A program made the position numbers and the translations under genes. A DNA stretch of 64,000 nt from Amoebophrya sp. A120 (taxonomy: Eukaryota; Sar; Dinophyceae; Syndiniales; Amoebophryaceae): NCBI GenBank assembly GCA_905178155.1, contig CAJINV010000003.1:11167737-11231736 (forward strand), read 5' to 3'. The notes under the pieces were generated by a model. That model saw only the letters and a list, made by a program, of their open reading frames with translations, was not told the DNA's origin and made no database searches. This document shows, piece by piece, positions 23,101 through 34,000 of this stretch. Within the stretch, counting starts at the first letter, position 1, and each line of letters starts with the position of its first letter.

Positions 23101-26100
23101 GAGCAGAAGATGGTGCAAGACTTTTGCGCGGATGTCGTGGACCTCTCGGACATGCCAGAATGCCAAGAGTTGCTGAAGCATTTTTTAACTCCGCCCCGAC
23201 GGAAGCTGCGTTTTAGCTATTCGGCCGAGGAAGAAGTTGTACAGAAGCAACGCGGTTCAACATCCATTGCGAGTGCGGATCACGGCGAAAGCGTTCTTCA
23301 GAGCTCCGCGACCACGCGTCGAAAAGTGAGCTGTGTTGTAGCTACTTCCTCTGACGACCCGGGCTCGTGTAGGCTCTCCTGCGAGGGCAAGGGGAGGCCT
23401 CCAGCAGAACAAGACACAAAATTGCAAGTTTCCAAGTCCATCTGCACGGAGCAGACACTGACAATGATCCGGAAAACTACGACCAGAGAGTTTTTGGAGC
23501 AGGAGCAAGAAGGTGGAACGATCGTTCCAGCTGGGGAGAAGGGGCAGGGCCAAATACCGGTTGCAGCCGACCCCGCTCGGGCGTTCTGGGACTACGTGGA
23601 ATATGTGTTATCCCGCGTCGAAAGGGTCGCGAATCTCGTCTCCGGACAGGGAGTATGCGAACCCGACGATGTCTGCTCGGAAGAAGCGCAGCTGGCGACT
23701 CGAGCTCTGCAGTATCTGGCGTCGTCCCTGCAGCCTGAGCAGCTGTATTGCACCAGTGACCTTCACAACTCCGGAGAAGAATGTGGTGGCGCGGGCTCCT
23801 TCGTCAGCAGAAACCGGGACCTTTCTGTGGTGGTGGATGAGGAGCCGCTGCCGCCGGACGAAAGTGCCTGCGAGCTGCACGACGAGGACTGGCGAGAGAG
23901 CGACCACGATGCAGAAGAACAAACAAAAGGACTGGCGATAAAATCAGAGTTTGTTCACCTCAGACCGAATAAAGTCCCGATTGCGACCGAAGTGGTAAAC
24001 AAGGCGCACAGCAAGTCGCTCGACGCACTTCTGGCGAGCAAGAACTACCAAATCATGCGAACGAATTCCGTGGAGAAATCGAGCCAAGATCAGCAGAAAT
24101 GCTCAAACGGCTGCTCGAGCAGCAGGTCATCTTTTGGGAGCGGTGCTCCTCTACTTCCTGTCACCACTGATACATCAACGGACTCGAAAACCAGACACTT
24201 TGCTGCAACTTTTCTTCGTGCGGTAACATTTCTTACCACAGTGCTCTCGCAGGATGAGAATGATGCCAGCACAGAACAGGATCGATTAGGTGCAGGCCGA
24301 GGAGAAGGTGTCGACCGAACGGCAGCTCCTGTTCTTTCAGCAAATTTTCACACAAATGGATTGATCAAGCGATACGTCAAAGCGCTCCTGGGCATCAGAG
24401 TCCCTCCATCTGGAGCAGCAGGTGCTGGTCCCACCACCAGTGAAAATGTTGTACTGGATGCAAGCAGCGAGACCAACAACGTCGATAAGAGCCAGACCAT
24501 CCGGTTTTTGGTGCTCCAACAACTTGGGAAGCTTTTGCAGCGCCCGGACGCACTCGCCGCTCTGAAACGAGGACCACCTTCGGATGGAGCTATCAAGCCT
24601 GTCCGGAAAATGAATCAGCAGACTCCGACGGATTTCGGGCTGAAAAGCGACGTCTTGACATTCCTGCAAGAAGAAATTCTGGACCCGCTTCACGTTCACC
24701 AGGAGCACCAGACTCGTTCGGACACGCCTCCGCATGTCGTCCTTCAGGAGTCACTGGTGAACCACTTTTTCCTCTCCATTACCCAAGCACTCGCAGCCTA
24801 TCTGCAGCGTTTCAACAATATCGGTCGTGACCTCACGACGGGCCCCGCTCAGCAAACGGGTGTAGGAACAGGAGCAGCTGTTGGGAGCGACGTCGCGACA
24901 AGAATTATCTCCTCTGCTACTGCAGCTTCGACTATCTCTACTACGGGTTCTTCCGAAGTCGTGGACGACATGGCCGCTGCAGCTGCTCCCCCGCCCCCTG
25001 CGTTGTCGTCGACCAGCAAGAAGAACCTGCTTAATTACCACTTTGTGGCGGAACTCTGTGGGCTGTACGTCGAACACAGCGACTCACTAGTCTGTAGCTT
25101 CGACAAGTTCCGGATTTACCAGCTGTTTCAGCAAGTATTCGGGGTTCTCAATCCGGCCCAGATTGCCGACGAGCTGCTTTTTTTCTATTGCGTCGAGAAA
25201 GCGACCCTTGGAGAAGACGGCTTGTTGGAGGAGGTCACCAACACCAGGATCGAGCAAGATCAAGACGGCTTGCTGCACAAGCTCAGCAGGGTCGAGCAAA
25301 GTGAAGCGGCGACGTCCTCGGCTAACGATGGTGCTGAGGATGATGGCGCCGGAGAAACATCAGAAATGGAAATGATGCCAGAGGAACACGGTTTTCAACA
25401 ACATTCTGATCTGGGCGAGCAATGGGAACTACAGGGTGAAATTATCGTCACGAGTATCCACAAGTCGCGACATCTGAGCGCTTTACGTGATTACCTTCGC
25501 GCATTCGTTCTCCCGGACAAAAAGAAACTGACGCACCAGATCCGATCGCTTTTGCGAGACATGAGCACCCTGGTAATCTCCCCCGCACACGTCGCGACCT
25601 TGGCCCGAGTGCTGCTACAGCTTTTGCCCGACGGCGAAAACAAGAACGCAGCTTCTGCGGCGCTGCTGAAGGTGTACGCCGAGGAACTTACGGCTGCGCC
25701 AGCGCTCGACAGAGGCTACAGCGAGCCCGACGGTGCGGTGGAGCAGGACAGCATCCGGACCGAACTGAAATTTCGTGTACGCGAACAGGGGCTGCAACCA
25801 GACGAGGAGGATCAAGAGGACATCGAGATTTGCTACTACTGGAACAATAAAAAAAGGCGACTTCTTGCTTCGAAGCAGCAGCTCGACGATGCGAGATTCG
25901 ACAAGAAAAACAGAAATCCCTGCACTTCTTGCCTCCCGGGCAGGATCAAGTTTGATCCCTTGCGTTACGTCGAGTTTCTGCTGCTGTTAGCGAGGTCAAC
26001 TATGATGAACACGACCGGGGAGCAGGTATTAACTTCCGTCGTCGAGCCGCACATCGCGGAGCTGTTGATTTCCTTTGCCGATCGGCATGTGGAGGATATC

Positions 26101-26688
26101 CACGACACAGTGGAAAACTGGTGCTCCTCGTCCCCCGAAATAAAATCCTCTCAATTTTTGCATTCGCGTGCAGGACCACAGGCGGGCAAGGTTGCAACCA
26201 ACAAGAACGCGGAGCTGCGCACGCGTTTGCTGTTTGCCCGGTTCATTGGCGCAGACACCTTGGGTTTTCTTGGACGGGGGTTGACTTCGCAAACGCAGAT
26301 GTCTCCACGGGACATCTGCACGCTAGCAAAAAGTGCGAAGTTCTCACAACTGGCGGAGTTTCTGTCGGACTGGATCGACCGGCGGGAATTCGAATTCAAG
26401 CCAAATTGGGTTCCCCCGTCATCGAATGCCGCACCAGCCAAGGGAGGACGACGAGCAACGGGCTCCGGCACGGCTGGGACCTCGGGCAGCCTACCGGGAG
26501 GATTGGTCGTGACCCAGAAGCAGAACAAACGCGGTCGCCCCCCAGGACGAGGTCCCCTCAACTCGAGGACGGTGAGGAAACAGACGAGTTGGAAGAAGGT
26601 GGGGACAGCAAGCCGAAATATCTTCGACAAAAACAAAACTTTTCCCCACCGTGGTGGTCGAGGGAAGGCGGTGTTGACGGAGGCGTAG
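20125..26688 (+). CDS. Large HEAT-repeat-like protein with AT-hook-like tail
   Basis: One uninterrupted frame of 2187 residues from an ATG at 20125, with an in-frame stop 36 bp upstream. The N-terminal part has amphipathic helical repeats of HEAT/ARM character, for example VRGTAIQAAVGLGID followed by LRDPNPKVKLIAAHILAKVY at about residues 290-335. Helical stretches recur to about residue 2100, separated by long Ser/Glu-rich linkers. Near the C-terminus, KRGRPPGRGP resembles an AT-hook and lies in a basic tail (about nt 26530-26560). No membrane span or signal peptide. The combination suggests a nuclear chromosome-associated protein such as a condensin CAP-G-like, cohesin or Pds5-like factor, but I cannot distinguish these. 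It carries no introner in 6.5 kb, unlike the other long genes here. An upstream exon may add an N-terminus. Confidence 0.8.
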   Translation: MKQLVSLFRASNYGGSKKRPSPLSCESRSGIDATAETSVPEDSSCPPVLPSWMSNLFSTPESVRSDATGVSTPPRSRMNAGTKTPAEQRPRKKVTRKEIRVEDARVLRIAGTVWRFLEGLLVTEASQFFLAKTSNKAAAPGQYKASAPAAGAAPIGYAFSGSRKRKKEQLLHGGKKSSAKNKKRDQEKLLCSDLHLDARNKKSQLPAKFVENLLWSRDAALRLLVSGLWKKSAGALRKQALEALRLFSPARHKESGRLAAAQPELNLNRRKPTNLLKSIVLSAMADRKSAGVRGTAIQAAVGLGIDSEAVFQKQLHRSLRDPNPKVKLIAAHILAKVYFPIVAESRSAGGATVDQHDLRGSSLHKTTSKNYDSSTKSACASAGLGNAFAFLCEIARNFLRNGATSDAALEILAQAIFSTSSSASNAGPPASNLLCQGPRKQEELMKVGGSELFVFFALLTDMASRSLDYQPWTVGLLMQRLSEKLRSPNLVDVCVRRFLQYLELHNGFPDYAVTDAHGYSIVTVFRGVNALLEHGGASVCAGRTLQFLLHVCMRLRLHLVDDRVIGRYLAVKVVKNLKNPQQDHVGRDHGGHIVVANSTTMATTVDNKERRDVLSWNLFDLLHPSEVCSSRAENFYGCAKGDLGQEEQGDEEGANRKSSCSTTVGDALTKAFGDAESALFALEDAELLARLVFSILSCCVAGKNFPAAKEEQVLLTAVAPLCRFFVERGQSIDVVAGAGQLLHSCLTRVKHLKSNFSGGQRLDLSAITTGSANVSASVQPTGELIPTGGNWTKMEGSATCEDPACVDSNGVRPEGEAQEPHQAASARLLVPCPYVAAESSLILRRMVVEDSCFACFGFSGVQDSIGADNSSRAGPASEHLHPFLSDLMFPAGSPGIDTDTHEKQSSSSSGGSGETTALCAVAEPGRFRPDETEPKTPVAATPFGTSTSQMRLVKSSSRFETDLVLFPTKVISCVNNDKRVLPEEPKYVQLTPEQKMVQDFCADVVDLSDMPECQELLKHFLTPPRRKLRFSYSAEEEVVQKQRGSTSIASADHGESVLQSSATTRRKVSCVVATSSDDPGSCRLSCEGKGRPPAEQDTKLQVSKSICTEQTLTMIRKTTTREFLEQEQEGGTIVPAGEKGQGQIPVAADPARAFWDYVEYVLSRVERVANLVSGQGVCEPDDVCSEEAQLATRALQYLASSLQPEQLYCTSDLHNSGEECGGAGSFVSRNRDLSVVVDEEPLPPDESACELHDEDWRESDHDAEEQTKGLAIKSEFVHLRPNKVPIATEVVNKAHSKSLDALLASKNYQIMRTNSVEKSSQDQQKCSNGCSSSRSSFGSGAPLLPVTTDTSTDSKTRHFAATFLRAVTFLTTVLSQDENDASTEQDRLGAGRGEGVDRTAAPVLSANFHTNGLIKRYVKALLGIRVPPSGAAGAGPTTSENVVLDASSETNNVDKSQTIRFLVLQQLGKLLQRPDALAALKRGPPSDGAIKPVRKMNQQTPTDFGLKSDVLTFLQEEILDPLHVHQEHQTRSDTPPHVVLQESLVNHFFLSITQALAAYLQRFNNIGRDLTTGPAQQTGVGTGAAVGSDVATRIISSATAASTISTTGSSEVVDDMAAAAAPPPPALSSTSKKNLLNYHFVAELCGLYVEHSDSLVCSFDKFRIYQLFQQVFGVLNPAQIADELLFFYCVEKATLGEDGLLEEVTNTRIEQDQDGLLHKLSRVEQSEAATSSANDGAEDDGAGETSEMEMMPEEHGFQQHSDLGEQWELQGEIIVTSIHKSRHLSALRDYLRAFVLPDKKKLTHQIRSLLRDMSTLVISPAHVATLARVLLQLLPDGENKNAASAALLKVYAEELTAAPALDRGYSEPDGAVEQDSIRTELKFRVREQGLQPDEEDQEDIEICYYWNNKKRRLLASKQQLDDARFDKKNRNPCTSCLPGRIKFDPLRYVEFLLLLARSTMMNTTGEQVLTSVVEPHIAELLISFADRHVEDIHDTVENWCSSSPEIKSSQFLHSRAGPQAGKVATNKNAELRTRLLFARFIGADTLGFLGRGLTSQTQMSPRDICTLAKSAKFSQLAEFLSDWIDRREFEFKPNWVPPSSNAAPAKGGRRATGSGTAGTSGSLPGGLVVTQKQNKRGRPPGRGPLNSRTVRKQTSWKKVGTASRNIFDKNKTFPHRGGRGKAVLTEA

Positions 26689-28740
26689 TCGCAACACTCT
26701 AGATGACATGGTAGTGCACTGAATGTGAGGACTGCTCTTAGACTTAGAATCTGGAAGAGCATCAAGACGACGAAAACAAAAACCGGCTGATGCTTCAGGT
26801 GAGCCACAAATTACAAAAACCGATGTGGCAACTGTTATTACTAATACTATTAGCTGCAGCTGATTGAAGATTCAGACACAGACTTGAACAGCGAATCTGA
26901 ATCATCGCAACAGGTTGAGGCTCGCACTACGTTTACTTTATTGAAAATGATGAAATGAAAATTTAATTTACGCTAGATAACAAGCTACATTACGCCTGAA
27001 TCAAGCCAACTTTTCACTTTGAATTTTGACACACTTGCAGAAATCAATCCTATGGGTAGCTTTTTCCAAGTATTTTTACGATATCCGAATACCTCTTTAA
27101 TTGTATGATTTGCACCGAAAAGTCTGTTTGAATTTTGCGAACTTTTTTTGTTTCCTTTTTCGTTTTCGCCTCTGATTTTATACGATGTTGAATACACATT
27201 GGCTCCTATGTATGAGTTTACGCAAACTCCCGGCCTCAAATGACAGTAGCTGAATTTGACCTTGATCTTCGATTTTCAGGCTGGCTGAAAAATCCGAGGT
27301 CGTACTCACGAGAAGGTGGGACTGGAGGGACCCGGCAGCTTTACTATTTGATTTTTTTCAGTTGTTGTTCGGAATACGAACGGGAACGAGCTATAGATAC
27401 TACAAAATTATGGCACTACACAGGCAAGCGCTGCAGAAGTAGACAGAACGATGATTCTGGTAAATGAGAAGAGAATGAACAAGTGATGTGATACCAATGG
27501 ATGCATTTGATTCCTGCAGATGTTTTCACTTCTAGTCTCTCTCGAATACAGCTTCAGAGGAGCCAGCAGCTACCGCGGTAGCGGCCGGCTCCTCCTCAAC
27601 CTGATCACACACTACCTAGGGAATCGCACCAAATTTTTTCGCCTAACAGGCGAGGGTAGATGGTTCGTTTCTGTTTTCCGATACCCACGTCCTCGAGGCC
27701 ACGGGAGCTCCCGACTGCTTTTACGCCTCTTTCCTGGGTTGGCGCGCTCGCGGTGTAGACATGGTAGACGCAATAATTTGTGCATAGAACGACCATGATG
27801 CAGAAGTTAACATAGTACAGTTGTTTATTTTGGAGAAGGTCGTGTGTTTTGTTTGCCGAAGTCTTCTTTGTGTCGGACATAAATCGGTTCGAAGTGGTGC
27901 AACTTTTTTTTTTGTGAATTGTTGGACGAAGTCGTCGTGATGGAAGAAAAACCACTGAACACTCGGTACAAAAATCGGCACGACAATCGACTTCGTTTTT
28001 TGTTTGCTTGTTTTTTCTCGTGAAAGCGTGGAGGTCGACTGCGAGGCTGAGGTAAAATTATGAACGAGCCAGAGCTCCGCCGTGTACTTAATAAGTTCAG
28101 ACGGTGACCCTGGTCAGAAGTAAGAACAACAAACGTGCCTAGACGAAAAAGGCCCCAATCGCAATTTGCTCCGAGCTCACAAGTATGTAGGTGGACAAAA
28201 GGAGTAGTTCTAGTTAGCAGGACCCAATTATAAACACGACAGGCGAGGAGAGCCTGTATTACATCACTACAAACAGAAAATTTATGATCGTCGAGTTCTA
28301 TGCAGCTGATAGAAGGTGTTGCTCGGCAACGACCATGCCCACCAAGCAGCAGTCTTTTCTATTCGCATTTGTCCGAACTTGAAAGGACTTCAATTAATAG
28401 AGGCCATTTCGCATCAACTACATGCTGTATGACCCCGATAACTTGAATTTTTTTTTACACATCACTGCAAATTAGTTTCAGTACTATACAACTTGCTGTC
28501 TCGTATGAAGATATTTACCGAAAGTAGGGTCTGTACACATGGCTGTAGCCTTTCAATGTATTTCATGACTTGTCGTTTGTCTTAAAGTTTCACGACTTGA
28601 CTCTAACGCGTAGCGCAAAAAAAACCTTCCTCGTGGGGTATACTTTGCAAATTATCTAGTGTCTCTACTAGCCTTATCCCGCTTCCCGTGTCCAGTTGTA
28701 ACCTGCTGACTTAATAGTATTCCGCTAGATGAATAGTAGC
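26689..28740. other. Gene-poor intergenic DNA
   Basis: AT-rich DNA with short overlapping frames on both strands and no conserved-looking protein. No introner pair, RNA gene or CRISPR-like structure is seen. Confidence 0.45.
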
Positions 28741-28849
28741 ACTTCTCATCGTCTCTCTGTGGAGAATCGTTGTCGGCGCTTCAGCACAGGTAGGCCCATC
28801 TGCCGGCGATTTTCAAAGCGGGAGAACGGCTTTGGCACGATCCGGCACC

Positions 28850-29435
28850 GGCCGGCGCGGAGGGCAGGTTGGCCTTTGCCGTCATCTTGCATGCTGGCAC
28901 CGGCGGGGCCGCGATCTGGCGGCGGGGGGCGGGCATGGTCGGGCACCGGCTCGGCGAGGGCCCGACACCGGCGTGGCTAGGGTCCGGCACCGGCTTGGGC
29001 ATGATCGGGGGGGCACCGGCACGGCCATGACCTGGCACCGGCGTGGCCACGACCTGGCACCGCCTTGGCCATGATTTGGCACCGACTTGGCCGCGGCCGG
29101 GCACTTGCAGGCATGGCCATGATCCCGCACCGGTTTGGCTATGCTCGGGCACAGGCAGGCAGGCTTGGCCATGATTCACCTGGCACCGGCTTGGCCACGA
29201 CCTGGCACCGCACCGGCTTGGCCATGATCTGGCACCGGCTTGGCTTTGTTACTTATGAGATGATCTGGCCCCGGCTTGGCCATGATTGATTTGGCGCCGG
29301 CTTCGGCTTGGCCACGACGGACCCGGGGCCGGCTTGGCTTTGCCATGATCTGGAACCGGCTTGGCAGTGGCCTGAGCGAGCGCCGGCCTTGCCGTGATCT
29401 GGCACCGACCGGCCTGGCCACGACCTGGCACCGGC
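28850..29435. repeat. GC-rich satellite block 1 (GGCACCGGCTTGGCCATGAT unit)
   Basis: Degenerate tandem repeats of about 20-25 bp built on GGCACCGGC, TTGGCCATGA and TCTGGCACCG. Reading frames across it are by-products of the repeat. Confidence 0.85.
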
Positions 29436-29865
29436 CTGCTTCGAGGCTTCGCTGCTTCGGGGCTTCGCTGCTTCGAGGTTGCGCCGCTTCGGGGCTTCGC
29501 TGCTTCGGGGCCTCGAGGCTTCGCTGCTTCGAGGCTTCGAGGCTCTGCTGCTTCGAGGCTCTCCTGCTTCGAGGCTTCGCTGCGTCGAGGCTTCGCTGCT
29601 TCGAGGCTTCGCTGCTTCGAGGCTTCGCTGCTTCGAGGCTTTGCTGCTTCGAGGCTTTGCGGCTTCGAGGCTTTGCGGCTTCGAGGCTTCGCTGCTTCGA
29701 GGGTTCGCTGCTTCGAGGGCTCGCTGCTTCGGGGCTTCGCTGCTTCGGGGCTTCGCTGTTTCGGGGCTTCGTTGCTTCGGGGCTCCGCTGCTTCGAGGCT
29801 TCGCTGCTTCGAGGCTTCGCTGTTTCGAGGCTTCGCTGCTTCGAGGCTTCGCTGCTTCCTTCGGC
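29436..29865. repeat. Satellite block 2 (CTTCGCTGCTTCGAGG unit)
   Basis: More than 25 copies of a unit of about 15 bp, GCTTCGAGGCTTCGCT, with GAGG/GGGG and GCT/GGC variants. The 15-bp period leaves long frames open on both strands, giving repetitive EASKQRSLEAAKPR-type and LRCFEASLLRGFA-type peptides. I treat these as satellite artefacts. Confidence 0.9.
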
Positions 29866-29935
29866 GTTTCGAGGCCTCATCGTTTCGAGGCGTCGCCGCT
29901 TAGAAGCTTGGGCGCTTTGTCTGCATTCCATTGTT

Positions 29936-30120
29936 GTTGTTTTTCGTTTCTTTGTTTTCGTTTTTTGTTTTCATTCTTTGTTTTCGTTTTTCGTTTCCAT
30001 TCTTTGTTTTCGTTTTTCGTTTCCATTCTTTGTTTTCGTTTTTCGTTTCCATTCTTTGTTTTCGTTTTTCGTTTTCATTGTTCGTTTTCGTTTTTCGTTT
30101 CTATTGTTCGTTTTTATTGC
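29936..30120. repeat. T-rich satellite block 3 (TTTTCGTTTCCATTCTTTG unit)
   Basis: About seven copies of a T-rich unit of about 27 bp containing TTTTCGTTTTTCG and CATTCTTTG. It follows block 2 directly, making a three-part satellite array. Confidence 0.88.
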
Positions 30121-30129
30121 GGGATACTA

Positions 30130-31004
30130 TTAAATAATGGGTTTTCTGACTTATAACTAGTCATGGTAGAGATTGTTGATATAATTTAGGAATATTTTTA
30201 GTGGCCGCGCCGATTTGGAAAACCGCGGGTGATTGATTGTCCTTTCTACGACCACGGCTACGACCATCCAGCGCACAAGGTTTTGCTCGGGCGCCATTGT
30301 TGTTGTATCTGTATGCACTGAGCATACATCTCTCTCCTGTCTCGGTGGAACTGCGTCTGAAATGATGCGACTCTAGACGCTCGCTCAAAGTAAAGCATGT
30401 TTTTGCAAGACGCACGGGAAGCGAAGGACATTGCTCCGATATACTGGAAAGAAAAGCGGAGAACAAAACGCCGCGCCTGTATGCATTGGAGTCACACGTG
30501 CCGATGTAAATGTACCCCTTTCACAGCACACCCCAGGCAGGAAGTTGAACCGTCACCAACACTACGCCACGATGAAAAAAAACTTTCAGTTTGGCACTTC
30601 GGCTCTCTTCGCCGACTACGTCGAAGGCGCAGCAAAAGCTCCACTACCAGTATAATAGTAGAAAGCATCTATGCTGCTGTGTGAAAACGTCCCCGTCCCA
30701 TTGTCAAGCTCTGGACTCTTTTAGTCATGCAGCTGCATGAAAAGCAAAAGCTTGGCTGTCGCTATCCTGTCGACATGTAGTCCAGGTGCAGGTGCTTAGC
30801 TGCTCCAGTAGATGCGTCATAAAGCCACTATGTCATCCTGATCATGAACGTATGACCGCAGATAGAGATCCAAACTTGAAAGGAAAACGAAAACGCATTC
30901 CATGCGGAGCCGTATGAGAGTTGTTCTGGGCATGCAGGAGCTTTGCATAACGATTTTGGGGTGGGCGTGGGGATGTTTTTACACAGGACAGCATTACCAC
31001 CAGG
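30130..31004. other. Upstream region of giant gene 2
   Basis: No strongly supported gene. A 74-codon frame at 30431-30655 could be an exon, but nothing is recognised in it. The region probably holds the 5' UTR and promoter of the gene starting at 31005. No clear promoter motif is seen. Confidence 0.35.
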
Positions 31005-34000
31005 ATGGTCAGTATGAAAAGGGCGCGCCCCCCTTGGTTGCGCGAGGAGAGGGTGCCAGAGACAGTCCACCACGCACATAGGCGCGCCGGGATCTTCAGC
31101 GTGCCGCGTTTTGTCTCCCGGTACGTCGTCGTTGCAATCAAGCCGATCATGATGATGTGGCTGCTGGTGATGCTGTTCAAGGTTGCGTCGTGTGAGGCGA
31201 ATAACTGTGTTGAACATTTCTGCGTCGAGAAGGTGCACAACAGTTCGAAGCAAATCGTGATTGAGTCGGTGTCGGGCCTTGTGAACAACCAAAACACAGC
31301 ACCCGCATCGCCCTACTCGTATTCATCCGGCGGCTTGTCCGGGCACGTCTATTCAGACACGAGTACGGTTTCCTTCGGAAGCAGTTCCTTTGACCATCTG
31401 GGAACGTTTTCTTCTTACGACACCAGCTGGGTGTACATCCGCACGCCACTCGCCGACGCAAGGGTGCCAAGCGGTGAATCCGTGATGCAAATACAGCTCG
31501 GACGAGGAGGCGGCACGAGCTCCCAGTTGTCCAGTTCTTCCCCCCAGAGCGCGGCCGCAGATGCAGTTGTTTACCTCAATTTCTGGGGCGGAATCGAGCA
31601 CGTGCGAAATTGTTCCAACTGGTTGCGCGACGGCGGTTGGGTGCGGGACGACAGCGTCACAGGCGTCAAAGTAAATGGGGTCGGTCCTGGTTTCATCTAT
31701 CGAAATTACTTTCGAGCGGGCGACACCATTGTTCTCGGAGGTAACAACGGGTTCGCGCCAAGTAACTTACCAGCTGGCGATCCTCTGCGAAACTCCGGGA
31801 TGACCTACCTAGTGGTCCTGGCAGCCATTATCCTGCGCAAAAGTGGTATCGTATCTAGAACGGGGACGGGCGGGAGCGTGATGAAAATGTGCGACAAAAA
31901 GTGCTACGACTCTGCGTCTAATCTAGTTCTGGCATCAAATTCGAGAAGTTTTATTTTCTAGGTTGCCAAGAATAGTTTCTCGGCCAGCACGCGATCCCCC
32001 CTACGTAGTTCTTAGTTCTTGTAGTAATGGTGATGCTTTTGCAATGTATGAGCCTTAGCACCAGCCGATTGCTGCAATCCCTCGTCCCCAGTACGACTTC
32101 CGCGTACTCGTACTGGCCGGGAAACTACTTTCCCTGGGGCGATCCTGCAAAAATGAACCTGCGCAACAGCCCTATTGCCTACGCCGCATTTTCCCAGTAC
32201 GCAGACTGCGGCCTGAGCACAGATTATGGGCTGACCAATTCGCAGTACTGTTGCAACGCGACTTTGGTGGAACTACTAGTCTGTGCAAAGACGTATTGTG
32301 AGAGTTCCAGCCCATTTGCGTCGTTCGTCGAGTCCGCGAACTTTTTCCTGAATGACACGCAGGTGCAAACAATCGAATCTAACCTGGAAGAGAAATGCGG
32401 CATCAAGTGGACCGAGATAGAAGAAGTGGGAAGTCTAGAAATCACTCTCTATGGAGCACTAGCGGCAACCGCCACCACACCGTATGTGGGAAGGACAACT
32501 GCAAGTTCGTCGGGAAGTTTTTTGCTGTCCTCAAATTCGTCCTCGGCGTCGCCTTCAAGTGCGGAATCGTGGATGCAAACATTGACCTCTGCTTCAGGAG
32601 AGCAGCAGCAGTCGCGAGAGCTTCTGTACTCGCTAGAAGAGCACCTCTTTCCTCAAGTCACAGCGCTCTTCACAGGTTTCCGGGACGAGTACGAGCGCGG
32701 TAGATACTCGCAGCAACAGCTTTTTTCGGTCTCCGACCTGCGACTGCGGGATGCGATGTGTGTCGGAACTTTTGTTCCAACGAGCACCACCGGGCCAACT
32801 TTGACATCCTCCTCCGGCGATGCTGCACTTGCGCCCGTTCTTTTTTCAGTTCACGGCGGCGCCTTGACATCAACAACTTCTACTTCCTCCGAAACCAGCC
32901 CGGGACCGTCTTCGAAAAGTGCGCTGGTGCACGTAGAGCTGTCATCGCAGACTCACGCAGCTCGTTGGTTCTTGACAGGCTGCGCGGCCTGGAAACGCGC
33001 AAAGGTGCGTTTCCAGTACAAAGTGGAAAGCAAAGGATTCTCAAATCAAAATCCACAGCACGGAGCTAATGCCACCAATGGCAGTGTTGTGAGCGTCATG
33101 ATTGGTAGGAACGACATCGAAAGAACCCACGTACCGCTCTCTATGCCCGTGGCGTCTTTTGTCGAAGCATCGAATTCTAGTGTTGCAAGCGCGGTCGCGG
33201 AGAATGATGCTGAAAATAGCTACATACATTCTTGGTCTGCTTGGCAATACTTGGAGCGGAGTTGTGGAGAAACCGCAAAACACTCACTGTACAACTCAAG
33301 CAGCAACCACTCTGAAAATCTTCAAGATTCGACTTTTAATATCAGCACTCCGCTGCTGACATCACAACAGACTTCCACAACGAACCTGTACCCTGGCCAA
33401 GACTGTCCTTCCGGTTCCGTAGCCGAGGGAACCTGCTGGCACAATGCAACAGGGAAGCCTGGGATCTGCTGTACGTTGCAGACCCTTGTCACGTCCTCGG
33501 ACGCGGCGTGTGCACGAGTTCCGGCGGCCTACTTCGATCCGAAGTTTGACGCTAGCACGTTGCAGTGCGTTCTTCTTCCGCAGACCTCGATCGACAGTAA
33601 ATGCGATGGGTGTGGCGCAAGGCAGCTCGAATGTTGGGGCGCGTGCAATAACGCTGCAGGAAGTTGCGCTGCCTGCGGGACGCAAGACGGCGGCATTCCT
33701 GGCGCGTGCTGCATGAGAGATGCACTTCATTCCGGCGACCCATGGCCCTGCCAGATGATTGCTTTTGACAGCAACCAGTGGCTGCAGACGCACAACTGGA
33801 CAAACGCGACCTGGACCAGTGAGAGCTATCACCAATGTGTTGCTCTGAGAAATGATACGATTGTTGCGCCATCCTCAGTGGCGACGACCACATCGCCCGG
33901 TGCCCACACAACGCTGACCGCTTCCACGACCGTGTTCTCAATTCAAAGAATTGGTCCTAATTCCGGAGGTGACTATGTTACAGTGCAGTGCCCTGCGAAC

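Noticed and set aside
28850-29435. CRISPR-like regular repeats
   Set aside because: The units are degenerate and contiguous with no unique spacers, there are no cas genes, and the context is eukaryotic.
29176-30133. Long reading frames on both strands (251 and 285 codons)
   Set aside because: They follow 15-bp and 27-bp tandem repeats; both strands stay open because of the period, and the peptides are purely repetitive.
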